Below, piece after piece: positions 1-7,916 of a stretch of 9,560 bases of DNA. Numbering within the stretch: position 1 is the stretch's first letter; every line of letters begins with the position of its first letter. Below the pieces are notes generated by a model. That model did not search any database. It worked only from the letters and a program-made list of their open reading frames with translations, and had not been told where the DNA came from. The stretch is taken from NCBI GenBank assembly GCA_002412425.1, contig DHVB01000085.1, positions 1,391 to 10,950 on the forward strand. Direction: 5' to 3'. Made by a program: the position numbers and the translations under genes. Origin of the DNA: Bacteroidales bacterium UBA5219 (GTDB taxonomy: Bacteria; Bacteroidota; Bacteroidia; Bacteroidales; ML635J-15).

Positions 1-1
1 A

Positions 2-2029
2 GGAACTGTTTCGGCTGGAACAACTCCTCAATGTATTGGTTCAACAACAACATATACAGCCAACGGAGTAGTGTTAGGTGGAGGAACTGGCGTATGGAGC
101 AGTAGTAATACTTCGGTTGCAACTGTAAATTCTTCTGGTCTTGTTACCGCAGTAGGAGCAGGAACTTGTAATATAACATACACAATAACAGGCGGTTGTG
201 GCGGAACAAAATCTGCGTCAGCAAGTTATATTGTTAATGCTGACCACACTCTCAGTTCAGCAAGTAGCGAGTCTGTTTGCATCAACACTGCAATTTCAAA
301 TATTCAAATAAGTTTTGGTGGCGGAGCTACAAGTGCAAGCGTTTCAGGTTTACCTAATGGAGTAAGCGCTTCTATTTCAGGCTCTACATTAACAATAAGT
401 GGTGTGCCAACTCAAAACGGAGTTTATAATTATACGGTAACAACAAGCGGAAACGCTTGCGCGACTGCTAGTGTTAACGGCACAATCACTGTTAATCCTC
501 CCTCAACCACAGGTTTAACTCTCGCAACTAACGATTACTTGTGGTATGGCAAAAGTGGAACAGATTGGGGAACTGATGCAAACTGGCTAAAATATAATGG
601 AAGTAATTTTGAAACAACATCAATTCCTACAAGTACTAACAATGTTATAATAAGCAATATTTCAGGCACTTGTAATTCTGCAAATCAACCTGTGGTAAGC
701 TTGGCAAACGGAGTTTGTAATAATTTGTTTATTGCTTCAGGAGCTTCTGTGTCTATGTCAAATGCTCAAACCTTGAATATCAAAGGCAACTGGACAAACA
801 CCGGCACTTTTACAGCAGGCGACGGTACTGTTATATTTAATGGTACAAGTCTTCAAGTTATAAAAGCAGGCGGTTCTGCATTTAATAATGTGAAGTTTGA
901 GAATAGTGCAGGCTTTAATGTTAATGAAGCTATGACAATCAACGGGAATGCAGATTTTAATAATGGAATTGTGAACTTTATGACTGCTGGTAGTTTAACA
1001 TTTAGCAATTCTGCCACATCTAATATTGGCAACTCAACTAGTTATGTTAACGGAATAATTACCAAAACAGGAAGCTCAGCCTTTAATTTTGCCACAGGTG
1101 ATGGAGTATATTGGGGTCCTTGCGGAATTGCAGCACCAAGTGCAAGTTCAACAATTACCGCACAATATGTTCACTCGGCAGGTCCGCTTAATTGGACTTT
1201 CGCTTATATGTGTCCTGCATCTAACTTGCACCATACAAGCGGAGTAGAACATTGGCTGTTAACAAGCAATGGATCTACACCTGCTGTAACACTTTATTGG
1301 AATGATGAAAGTGGAGTAGTTAACTCTAATGAACTTGTTGTAGCACATTATGATGAAGCGAATTCTTGTTGGGAAAACAAAGGCGGAAGTGTTTCCAGTA
1401 ATTCAGTTACTTCAACAATTCCATTTAATGGATATAGCCCAATAAGTATAGGAACTTTAAGCTCAATCAATCCTTTGCCTGTGGAATTACTAAGTTTCAC
1501 TGCCGAATGTAATAATAATAGCGAAGTTCTTTTAGCTTGGACAACAGCCAGCGAAATTAATAACGATTATTTCGAGATTCAACGTTCAACTGACGACTTA
1601 GCTTGGGAGGTAATTGAAACAGTACAAGGTGCTGGATTTTCAAATACAAGTTTAAATTATGATTATTTAGACAGAGAAAATCCAAACGCAAATACTTATT
1701 ATCGCTTACGTCAGGTTGATTATGATGGAAGATCTAAATTTTCGGATATAATTTCTATTCGTTGCGAAAATAATATGGAAAAACCTACAATCTCAATTTA
1801 CCCAAATCCATTTAATTCTATATTAAATATTGAATTTAAAAATTGGGACATGAAATCTGCTGAAATTGAACTGGTTGATATTACTAGCCGAACTATAAAA
1901 ACTTGGAAATTAGAAAATACTTTACAAAACTTTGTTTACGAAGTAAATCTAAGTAATCTAAATCCAGCAATGTATATGCTCAAGATTAAAACTTCTAGTG
2001 GGGTGATTATGAGGAAGATAGAAAAATAA
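2..2029 (+). CDS. Secreted multidomain surface protein with T9SS type A sorting domain, 5' end missing
   Basis: The frame is open from base 2, so the gene starts left of the window; the GTG at 71 lies inside a domain and is not a start. 675 residues are visible. Residues 1-79 resemble a bacterial Ig-like BIG2 domain (SVATVNSSGLVTAVGAGT). Residues 80-167 look like a second Ig-like unit (GLPNG...GVPTQNGVYNYTV). From 181 a W-x-G...W-x(5)-W motif opens a Ser/Thr/Asn-rich stretch of short beta-strand repeats to about 490, common in Bacteroidota adhesins. Residues 491-590 form a fibronectin-like module (PLPVELLSF, then EINNDYFEIQRS). Residues 599-675 are a Por secretion tail: IYPNPF, then a final GVIMRKIEK. 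The family is exported through the outer membrane by T9SS and the tail is cleaved on anchoring. Ligand and exact role are unknown; an adhesin or matrix protein is inferred. It reads as more GC-rich than the genes to its right. Confidence 0.9.
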   Translation, partial: GTVSAGTTPQCIGSTTTYTANGVVLGGGTGVWSSSNTSVATVNSSGLVTAVGAGTCNITYTITGGCGGTKSASASYIVNADHTLSSASSESVCINTAISNIQISFGGGATSASVSGLPNGVSASISGSTLTISGVPTQNGVYNYTVTTSGNACATASVNGTITVNPPSTTGLTLATNDYLWYGKSGTDWGTDANWLKYNGSNFETTSIPTSTNNVIISNISGTCNSANQPVVSLANGVCNNLFIASGASVSMSNAQTLNIKGNWTNTGTFTAGDGTVIFNGTSLQVIKAGGSAFNNVKFENSAGFNVNEAMTINGNADFNNGIVNFMTAGSLTFSNSATSNIGNSTSYVNGIITKTGSSAFNFATGDGVYWGPCGIAAPSASSTITAQYVHSAGPLNWTFAYMCPASNLHHTSGVEHWLLTSNGSTPAVTLYWNDESGVVNSNELVVAHYDEANSCWENKGGSVSSNSVTSTIPFNGYSPISIGTLSSINPLPVELLSFTAECNNNSEVLLAWTTASEINNDYFEIQRSTDDLAWEVIETVQGAGFSNTSLNYDYLDRENPNANTYYRLRQVDYDGRSKFSDIISIRCENNMEKPTISIYPNPFNSILNIEFKNWDMKSAEIELVDITSRTIKTWKLENTLQNFVYEVNLSNLNPAMYMLKIKTSSGVIMRKIEK

Positions 2030-2034
2030 TAATT

Positions 2035-2227
2035 AGTTTTGAGTTTTTAGTTTTTAGTTTTTAGTTGGGAGATTTTAAAAACTTCACAATGGTAAAATTT
2101 CTTTAGTGCAGGGTTTGTCTATACTTGCTTCGCAGAATTTACAAGCCCACTGAAAACAAAAGTTTTTAAAATTTCCCACCCACTCTGCACTTACCAACTA
2201 ATAACTCAAAACTAAAAACTCAAAACT
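2035..2227. repeat. Two-tier inverted repeat of heptamers between convergent genes
   Basis: The left arm, 2035-2069, is five 7-bp units (agttttg, three agttttt, agttggg). The right arm, 2193-2227, read on the minus strand is agttttg, agttttt, agttttg, agttatt, agttggt. The arms match at 32 of 35 positions. Inside them a second pair, 2067-2083 and 2161-2177, matches at 16 of 17 as inverted copies. The agtgcag around 2106 can also pair with ctgcact around 2185. The centre (2084-2160) holds no convincing ORF. Sitting between converging stop codons, the structure could end transcription in both directions. A MITE-like or other dispersed repeat is the alternative. No transposase or clear target duplication is visible. 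Confidence 0.75.
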
Positions 2228-4608
2228 CTTTTAACTGATAAAGTATCGCCACAAAACTCTTGCTCCAACATTTTTGCCCTATCATTTCCAAGTTCTGCTG
2301 ATTGCTTAAAATCTTTACACGCACTTACTGTATCACCAATTTGAATATTTAATAATCCTCGTCCTAAAAGTAAACTTTCGTTCTTACCAAGTTTATCTAA
2401 TGCTTGATTGTAAACATCTTTTGCTTCCGAAAACTCTTCATTTAAGTGATAAATTAATGCAAGTCTTTCATAAATTTCATAATTGTTTGGAATAACTTTT
2501 ATTGCTTGTTCTAAATATAAAATTGCTTTCGGCTTTTGACCAGTATTTAACATTTTTTCAGAAATATATAAGACAAAATTTAATATGTCCACTTCGCTTA
2601 TGGCTTTATTCTCAGACTTTTCAAACAAAACACTATCAATGCTTAGTAAATTTTCTACTCGCTTAATATTATTTAATGCGTCTTGATAATCTGGATTTAG
2701 CTCAACTGCTTTCTTATAGTCACTTAAAGCTCCTATGAAATCGCAAAATTGCTGACGAACCGCTCCCCTATTGTTATACGCTGCTGAGTTTGCTGAATCA
2801 AGTAAAATTGACTTATCAAAATCGTCAAGTGCTAAAGTATAGTTCCCTTTTGCATAATGAATTCTTCCCCTATTATTATAATACATAAAATCCTCTTTTA
2901 GATTTATTGCTTTATCTAATAGTTTTTCAGCATTATCAATATCATTCGCTTCTGTAAAATTAGCTAAAGCCAAACTATACATAGCAAAATGATTTTTTGG
3001 ATTTGCCTTTAACGCTTTCTCCCAAAGAGTAAAAGAATTTTTCCAAGTGTTTTTATCTTGATGGGTTGTATATGACATAAATATTACTGACAAACCAATA
3101 ATTCCGAAAACAATTTTACCCTTTTTTTTTTCTATAAAATAATCTGCAAGTAATGCTATTATTAAAAATAAACCTATGTAAGACAAATAAGTATAGCGGT
3201 CTGCTGCCAAAACTCTACCTTCGATAGGAATTATGTGAAGTACAACACCAATGTTTATTAAAAAGAATAAAACTCCAAACCAAACTATGCGATTATTTCT
3301 AAAATATTTTATTAAAACATAAAGCGAAATTCCCATAATTAGTAAAATTATGCCTAAATCGAAAAACATATAATTTGGCAAAGAACCATCTGCTAGACGA
3401 CTTGGGTAAGGTATCATTGGATCTTGAGATTTTAGTAGAAAAAATCTACTTAAATAATACAATAAACTTGAACCAAGAAGTAAAAAGCGTTCAGCAAAAT
3501 TAAAATATGAAGGATGCCCTGCATCTATATTCCATAATCGTGGAAAATATTTTATTATATATTCATGTTGAAAAACTGCAATAAGTGCAATAGCAATTAA
3601 AGCAATTATCAAAATATTATAATTTCTATGCGGGAATAATTTAGTAAAAAACAATTTTATTTTTTTAGATGTTTCTTGAAAAAATATTAAAAACAAAATT
3701 AAAAAGTAACCAAACCAAAGAAGCACCTCTGATAAGACTAGTGCTGATTTGTAAGACATGTAATGCCAAAGGGCTTCTTTTATATAAGTTTTTAAAAATA
3801 AAATTATGAAAAAAAGTACTATGCTAGATATAATTTTCGCCCAAATATTTTTTTTCATAATTGCAAACATTGGTTTATAAACTTTTACTACTATGACAAA
3901 TAACAGAATTATTAATATTATTTTAAATAAATCAACTATTAATAAAAAGATTATTAACTTTTCTAATAAGCTTGAAAAACTAAATTTTCTATACTCTAAC
4001 CAATCTATTAGAAAAAACACAAAAGGTAAAGCAATTGCCTGTATTTTTGATAAGCTAGCTAAATAAACCAACAATCCTGTGAGTCCGAACATTAAGTACT
4101 TTAAATGCTGTTTTTCGATTTTTAGAAATTTCAAATAGCTAAGAATTGACAGCAAGCTAAACAATACAAAAAGCAAATCTTTACGACCAGTAACCCACGC
4201 TATTGGTTCAACAAACGCAGGATGAACAGCAAAAAAAACACTAACAATCAAAGGTGCAAATCTGTTTTTAGGAACAAGTCTTTTTATTAAAATAAAAACA
4301 AAAACAACATTTAATAAATGTAATATTAAATTATCAAGATGATAATATTTTGGATTATATCCAAAAACTTGATATTCAAGCATAAAAGACCATAAAGCCA
4401 AAGCTTTATATCTATCTTTCTGATAATGTTTAGTAAAATTTTCTACACTTAATTCTGTAAAACTTGAATCTGTACCAATATTTTCATCATCATCCCAATT
4501 AACAAAGCTAAAATTTTTTACACCCAAAAACACAAAACTAGTAAAAACTAATATTGCTAAAAGAAGAATTTTATCCCTTTTTTTTGGCTGCAAAAATTTA
4601 TTGTGCAT
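2212..4608 (-). CDS. TMTC-like membrane glycosyltransferase (GT-C fold) with C-terminal TPRs
   Basis: I chose the ATG at 4608 (798 aa); a TTG five codons upstream is less likely. The N-terminal helix (12-30) leads to an acidic first loop, NWDDDENI (37-44), the position where GT-C enzymes carry metal- or lipid-phosphate-binding acidic residues. Other family signatures are YYHLDNLILHLLN (88-100), HPAFVEPIAWVTGRKD (129-144) and ADRYTYLSYIGL (469-480). About ten hydrophobic segments span 12-510. A short WKNSFTLWEKALKANP linker (522-537) leads into about six TPRs between 540 and 777. This layout matches eukaryotic TMTC O-mannosyltransferases and their bacterial relatives. Transfer of a sugar from a lipid-phosphate donor to exported protein is inferred; donor and acceptor are unknown. 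The TAG stop lies inside a heptamer repeat, so the last residues (VLSF) are repeat-encoded. No clear promoter was found, so read-through from the S46 gene is possible. Confidence 0.85.
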   Translation of the reverse strand: MHNKFLQPKKRDKILLLAILVFTSFVFLGVKNFSFVNWDDDENIGTDSSFTELSVENFTKHYQKDRYKALALWSFMLEYQVFGYNPKYYHLDNLILHLLNVVFVFILIKRLVPKNRFAPLIVSVFFAVHPAFVEPIAWVTGRKDLLFVLFSLLSILSYLKFLKIEKQHLKYLMFGLTGLLVYLASLSKIQAIALPFVFFLIDWLEYRKFSFSSLLEKLIIFLLIVDLFKIILIILLFVIVVKVYKPMFAIMKKNIWAKIISSIVLFFIILFLKTYIKEALWHYMSYKSALVLSEVLLWFGYFLILFLIFFQETSKKIKLFFTKLFPHRNYNILIIALIAIALIAVFQHEYIIKYFPRLWNIDAGHPSYFNFAERFLLLGSSLLYYLSRFFLLKSQDPMIPYPSRLADGSLPNYMFFDLGIILLIMGISLYVLIKYFRNNRIVWFGVLFFLINIGVVLHIIPIEGRVLAADRYTYLSYIGLFLIIALLADYFIEKKKGKIVFGIIGLSVIFMSYTTHQDKNTWKNSFTLWEKALKANPKNHFAMYSLALANFTEANDIDNAEKLLDKAINLKEDFMYYNNRGRIHYAKGNYTLALDDFDKSILLDSANSAAYNNRGAVRQQFCDFIGALSDYKKAVELNPDYQDALNNIKRVENLLSIDSVLFEKSENKAISEVDILNFVLYISEKMLNTGQKPKAILYLEQAIKVIPNNYEIYERLALIYHLNEEFSEAKDVYNQALDKLGKNESLLLGRGLLNIQIGDTVSACKDFKQSAELGNDRAKMLEQEFCGDTLSVKRVLSF

Positions 4609-4647
4609 AAGATTACAAAACAAAGATCAAAATAAAAGTATAATTAA

Positions 4648-4768
4648 GGTGTCTTATAAATATTCAAATGTAAGGCATCTGAGATTGAGGACGAAGGAGC
4701 GTACAAGAGGTACGTGACTGAGTCCGAATATCGAATGCAACGCAGCAGTTGGATATTTATAAGACACC
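4648..4768. repeat. 121-bp near-palindromic intergenic element
   Basis: The terminal arms 4648-4665 and 4751-4768 are inverted copies matching at 17 of 18 bases (GGTGTCTTATAAATAT plus two). The symmetry continues inward imperfectly: gcat, ggac and finally a CGTAC/GTACG-type stem around the centre near 4708 with loop aagag. The core 4671-4750 has 39 G+C in 80 bases (49%), well above the neighbouring genes. It lies between the stop of the S46 gene and the start of the glycosyltransferase gene, on the transcribed path of both. It could form a long hairpin in RNA (attenuator or terminator) or a cruciform in DNA. No protein-coding role is proposed. Confidence 0.8.
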
Positions 4769-4776
4769 GTTTATTT

Positions 4777-6930
4777 TCAATTCACAATTTTCATTTCCTC
4801 AATAAGATTCTTAGCTCCTGCATATTTATCAATAATAAACAAAGCATATCTTACGTCAAGATTTATACATCTTTGTAAATTTTCTTCAAAATCAATATCT
4901 CCTGACATTGCTTCGCTATTTCCGTCAAAAGCTAATCCTATTAAATGTCCATCACCGTTAATAACTGGAGAACCTGAATTTCCGCCAGTAATATCGTTAT
5001 TGCTGATAAAACAAACTGAAAGTTCGCCTTTTTCGTTTACATAAGGACCAAAATCTTTTGCTTTATATAGTTCTTTAAGTCTTGCTGGAACTTCAAACTC
5101 TGTGCTTTCTGGGTCTTCTTTTTGCATAACTCCTTCTATAGTTGTATAGTAATCGTAAGTAACACCATCGCGAGGATCATATTTTCTTACTTGACCATAA
5201 GTTAAACGAATGCTTGAGTTCGCATCAGGAGCCATAAGTTTTCCCTTATTCATATTTAAAATTCCTTCGGTAAAAATTCTTGAGCCTTTATCTATATCAT
5301 CTGAGTTTTTCCAGTATTGAGTGTTAACTTCACGATATTTACTCAATATGCTTATTCCTGTGCTAAGAACTAAATCTTTTTGCAAAGTTTTTAAATTTGG
5401 ATTTTCTAAAAATGCAAATAATTTTTCTTTAGTCGCAAATACAGACTTATTAAACATATCGTTTACATATTTATCAAAATTAAGTTTGTATTTTTTCTCA
5501 ATAGTGTTAAAGAAATCTGGATGATATGTTTTGTCTAAATTATTGTAAACGTAATTAAATAAAGCTATTTCAACTTTCTTTTCTGTATCTGGATTATAGT
5601 CTTTATAGAAAGATTCTGCTTCTTGCTTAATAGCTTCAACTAATTTATTAATTCTTTCTTCATCTTTAGATTCTAAAGCACTTAATAATCCTGAACATTT
5701 ATATGCAAAAAATGGCAATTCTGGTCCAGAAATTAATCCTTCAAGCAAATACATTCTTGCTACTGCATAATCATATCTATCTTTATAGCCTTTTTCAAGC
5801 AAATTTAAAGCTTCTTTATATTTTGGGTCGGTATTAACTTTTAAATATTCTGCTTCTATTTCTTTTTTAATTTGCATAGTATTTAAATGTTTCAAAGCTT
5901 TATTTTGTTGTTCGCTGTATTTCCAATAGTTTGATGTAGAAGCATATTTTGAAGCATATTGAATTTTTGTTTTTTGGCTTGCTCTCATTTCTGCTCTTAA
6001 AACCTTAACTTTCACATCTCTAATTTCAAATCTAAGTTTATTTGTAACATTCATAGTTTCTTCCAAGCCAAAAGATGTGATATATCTGTTTGTTGTTCCT
6101 GGAAAACCTATAATCATTGCAAAATCGCCGTCTTTAACGCCTTTGTTACTTACAGGTAAAAAATGTTTAGGTTTAAGAGGAATATTTTCTTCAGAATATG
6201 GTGCTGGGTTGCCATCAGGACCAGTATAAACTCTAAACATAGCAAAGTCGCCTGTATGACGGGGCCACATCCAGTTGTCGGTGTCGCCACCAAATTTTCC
6301 AATAGAAGATGGAGGAGCGCCAACTAAACGCACATCTTGATAAATTACATAAACAAATAAGAAAAACTGATTATTGTTAAACATATCTGTTACATAAGCT
6401 TTGTAAGGAGTGCCTTCTACAGCTTTTGCAGAAAGAGCTTCGCCTTCTTTATCAATTATTTCTTGTCTTTCTTTTTCACTCATTCCATCGTTAAGTTTTG
6501 ACAAAATTTGTTCGCTTACATCTTCAATACGAACTAAAATAGAAGCGGTGGTTCCTGGATTTGCTAATTCTTGATCTTGTGAATATGCCCAAAAACCATC
6601 TTTTAAATAATCATGTTCAACTGTTGAATGAGATTGGATCATTCCATAACCGCAATGGTGATTTGTGAAAAACAAACCTTGGTCAGACACTATTTCGCCA
6701 GTACAAAAATGCCAAAACGGACTGCCCTCTTTACCTAACCCGATAATAGCATCTTTTATGCTAGAATTATTTACACTATAAATATCTTCCGGACTAAGTC
6801 TGAAGCCTTGTTTTTTCATATCTTCGTAGTTTTTACCTATTAGTGGCAACAACCACATTCCCTCATCTGCTCGTAAGTTTAGGTTAAAAATGATAGTAAA
6901 ACCTAATAAAATTGCTAAAATTCTTTTCAT
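4777..6930 (-). CDS. S46 family dipeptidyl-peptidase, DPP7-like
   Basis: 717 aa, the usual length for S46 peptidases. A signal peptide (1-21, ending NLRA before DEGMW) sends it to the periplasm. The chymotrypsin-like triad is visible: His92 in TNHHCGYG, Asp228 in RHTGDFAMF, and Ser652 in GGNSGSPV. Residues of about 280-600 form the helical insert that caps the active site in this family. These enzymes remove dipeptides from peptide N-termini, feeding amino-acid catabolism. In the Porphyromonas enzymes the residue 18 after the catalytic Ser separates DPP11 (Arg, acidic P1) from DPP7 (Gly, hydrophobic P1). Here it is Gly670 in LAFDGN, so DPP7-like specificity is inferred. ATG at 6930 is fixed by the signal peptide. 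It is transcribed away from the three-gene set starting at 7026, probably from the promoter at 6959-6988. Confidence 0.95.
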   Translation of the reverse strand: MKRILAILLGFTIIFNLNLRADEGMWLLPLIGKNYEDMKKQGFRLSPEDIYSVNNSSIKDAIIGLGKEGSPFWHFCTGEIVSDQGLFFTNHHCGYGMIQSHSTVEHDYLKDGFWAYSQDQELANPGTTASILVRIEDVSEQILSKLNDGMSEKERQEIIDKEGEALSAKAVEGTPYKAYVTDMFNNNQFFLFVYVIYQDVRLVGAPPSSIGKFGGDTDNWMWPRHTGDFAMFRVYTGPDGNPAPYSEENIPLKPKHFLPVSNKGVKDGDFAMIIGFPGTTNRYITSFGLEETMNVTNKLRFEIRDVKVKVLRAEMRASQKTKIQYASKYASTSNYWKYSEQQNKALKHLNTMQIKKEIEAEYLKVNTDPKYKEALNLLEKGYKDRYDYAVARMYLLEGLISGPELPFFAYKCSGLLSALESKDEERINKLVEAIKQEAESFYKDYNPDTEKKVEIALFNYVYNNLDKTYHPDFFNTIEKKYKLNFDKYVNDMFNKSVFATKEKLFAFLENPNLKTLQKDLVLSTGISILSKYREVNTQYWKNSDDIDKGSRIFTEGILNMNKGKLMAPDANSSIRLTYGQVRKYDPRDGVTYDYYTTIEGVMQKEDPESTEFEVPARLKELYKAKDFGPYVNEKGELSVCFISNNDITGGNSGSPVINGDGHLIGLAFDGNSEAMSGDIDFEENLQRCINLDVRYALFIIDKYAGAKNLIEEMKIVN

Positions 6931-6956
6931 TGTTTTAAGTATTTATTATATTTTTG
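6930..6956 (+). promoter_or_regulatory. Possible promoter for the three-gene rightward set
   Basis: TATTTTTG at 6949-6956 matches TAnnTTTG exactly on the plus strand. A TTG at 6930-6932 is the nearest -33 candidate, but the 16-base gap is shorter than usual, so this assignment is weaker than the one on the other strand. A start near 6962 would give a leader of about 60 nt before the ATG at 7026. The -7 box forms a palindrome with the minus-strand -7 box. Confidence 0.35.
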
Positions 6957-6958
6957 AA

Positions 6959-6988
6959 CAAAAATAACTCAAGTTTTTTGTTTAACAA
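6959..6988 (-). promoter_or_regulatory. Probable Bacteroidota-type promoter for the S46 peptidase gene
   Basis: Read on the minus strand, TTG (6988-6986) is followed after 19 bases by TATTTTTG (6966-6959), an exact fit to the Bacteroidota -7 consensus TAnnTTTG. The spacing also fits the usual -33/-7 layout. Transcription would start near 6953-6955, leaving a leader of about 25 nt before the ATG at 6930. This is a motif match only, in a very A+T-rich background. Confidence 0.5.
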
Positions 6989-7025
6989 GTTTTTTTATAT
7001 TATAAAATTTAAAAAATTACATTTT

Positions 7026-7916
7026 ATGCAAACTTTTATAAAAACAGTTTTTAGCTTGTCTTTGTTTTTACTTACACATAATTTTTTGTTTTCACAAGTA
7101 ACTGTTCCTATTAGCGAAAAAGAAATGGAACAATATAATCGTGAGCGTCAAGCAATTATGGCAATGAAAATCGACTTGTCTCAAACTTGGCTATATATGG
7201 TTAAAAACAATGTCATCTCTTCAAATAAAATTTTACTTTCCGAAGTTTTTTATTCAAAACAAGGTTTGCCCGAATTAGTGGTGCAATACGATGAAAATCA
7301 AAAGATTACATCTAGTACAAGAGTAAAATATAATTCTAAAAATTTACCTTTCGAAGAAATAAAATTTGCGGCAGACTCTAGTTTAATAGGTGGTATTTTG
7401 TTTGAATATGATAAAAATGGACTTTTGAACAAGCAAGTTCATTATAATGAAAGTGGTGTTATAACAGCTATTCAACAATATTTAAGAAAACAAGATACAA
7501 TATTTATGTCAGTTTTTAATAACAGTGCTGAGTTTATATATGGAAATGCCTTAATTTTTGAAAATAAAAATGGACAATCACTGTTAAAGTCAATGTATAA
7601 AATTGATTCAAGCCACAATATTATTGAAAAAAACTTGTTCGATTATGATGAAATATATGCTTTAAGAAGCAAAATAGTTTATGATGACAAAGATTTGGGA
7701 ACTCAGAAAAATTTTGTTTATAATGATGATGGAGCTTTAGTTAGAACAATAATTACTAATTCTGCAGGAATACATATTAGCGACACTTCTTTTGAATATG
7801 ACGAATACGGAAATCTTATTAGAATTGTAGAATACGAAGAAGAGACTGGTACAGCAAAATTGTTTTTTATAAATTATTTAAGTTTAGTAAAAGGAAAAAA
7901 TGGAAATAAAAACTAA
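7026..7916 (+). CDS. Secreted protein with YD-repeat-like units, function unknown
   Basis: I do not recognise this gene as a named family. The frame can be opened at a TTG at 6954, but the ATG at 7026 is preferred because it begins a clean signal peptide (residues 1-24, ending FLFSQ, a common Bacteroidota cleavage context) and leaves room for the promoter. The mature part has 272 residues. From about 75 to 275 it repeats a pattern of short beta strands with turns of the type FEYDKNGLL (127-135), FVYNDDGAL (230-238) and FEYDEYGNLI (256-265). These resemble YD/RHS-type or similar beta-rich repeats and suggest an elongated sheet structure. There is no lipobox Cys, no T9SS tail and no obvious catalytic motif. 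Its last 17 bp overlap the thioesterase gene, implying co-transcription. A periplasmic or outer-membrane-associated location is inferred. Confidence 0.75.
   Translation: MQTFIKTVFSLSLFLLTHNFLFSQVTVPISEKEMEQYNRERQAIMAMKIDLSQTWLYMVKNNVISSNKILLSEVFYSKQGLPELVVQYDENQKITSSTRVKYNSKNLPFEEIKFAADSSLIGGILFEYDKNGLLNKQVHYNESGVITAIQQYLRKQDTIFMSVFNNSAEFIYGNALIFENKNGQSLLKSMYKIDSSHNIIEKNLFDYDEIYALRSKIVYDDKDLGTQKNFVYNDDGALVRTIITNSAGIHISDTSFEYDEYGNLIRIVEYEEETGTAKLFFINYLSLVKGKNGNKN

Noticed and set aside
2..2029. GTG at 71 as the true start of the surface protein
   Set aside because: The frame is open to the left edge and encodes continuous Ig-like domain sequence, with no signal peptide after the GTG.
4609..4623. 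TTG start five codons upstream for the glycosyltransferase
   Set aside because: The ATG at 4608 is a stronger start codon and the extra residues add no domain or signal; no ribosome binding site decides between them.
4751..4768. The arm of the 121-bp element as part of an integron attC site
   Set aside because: ATCCAAC fits the RYYYAAC core-site pattern at one end only. The opposite arm lacks the matching box and no integrase or cassette is visible.
5321..5524. A 67-residue plus-strand ORF inside the S46 gene
   Set aside because: It is antisense to a well-supported, full-length peptidase gene and shows no recognisable domain.
6954..7025. TTG-initiated extension of the YD-repeat-like protein
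   Set aside because: It would place 24 Lys/Phe/Asn-rich residues before a clean signal peptide and overlap the probable promoter, so the ATG at 7026 is preferred.
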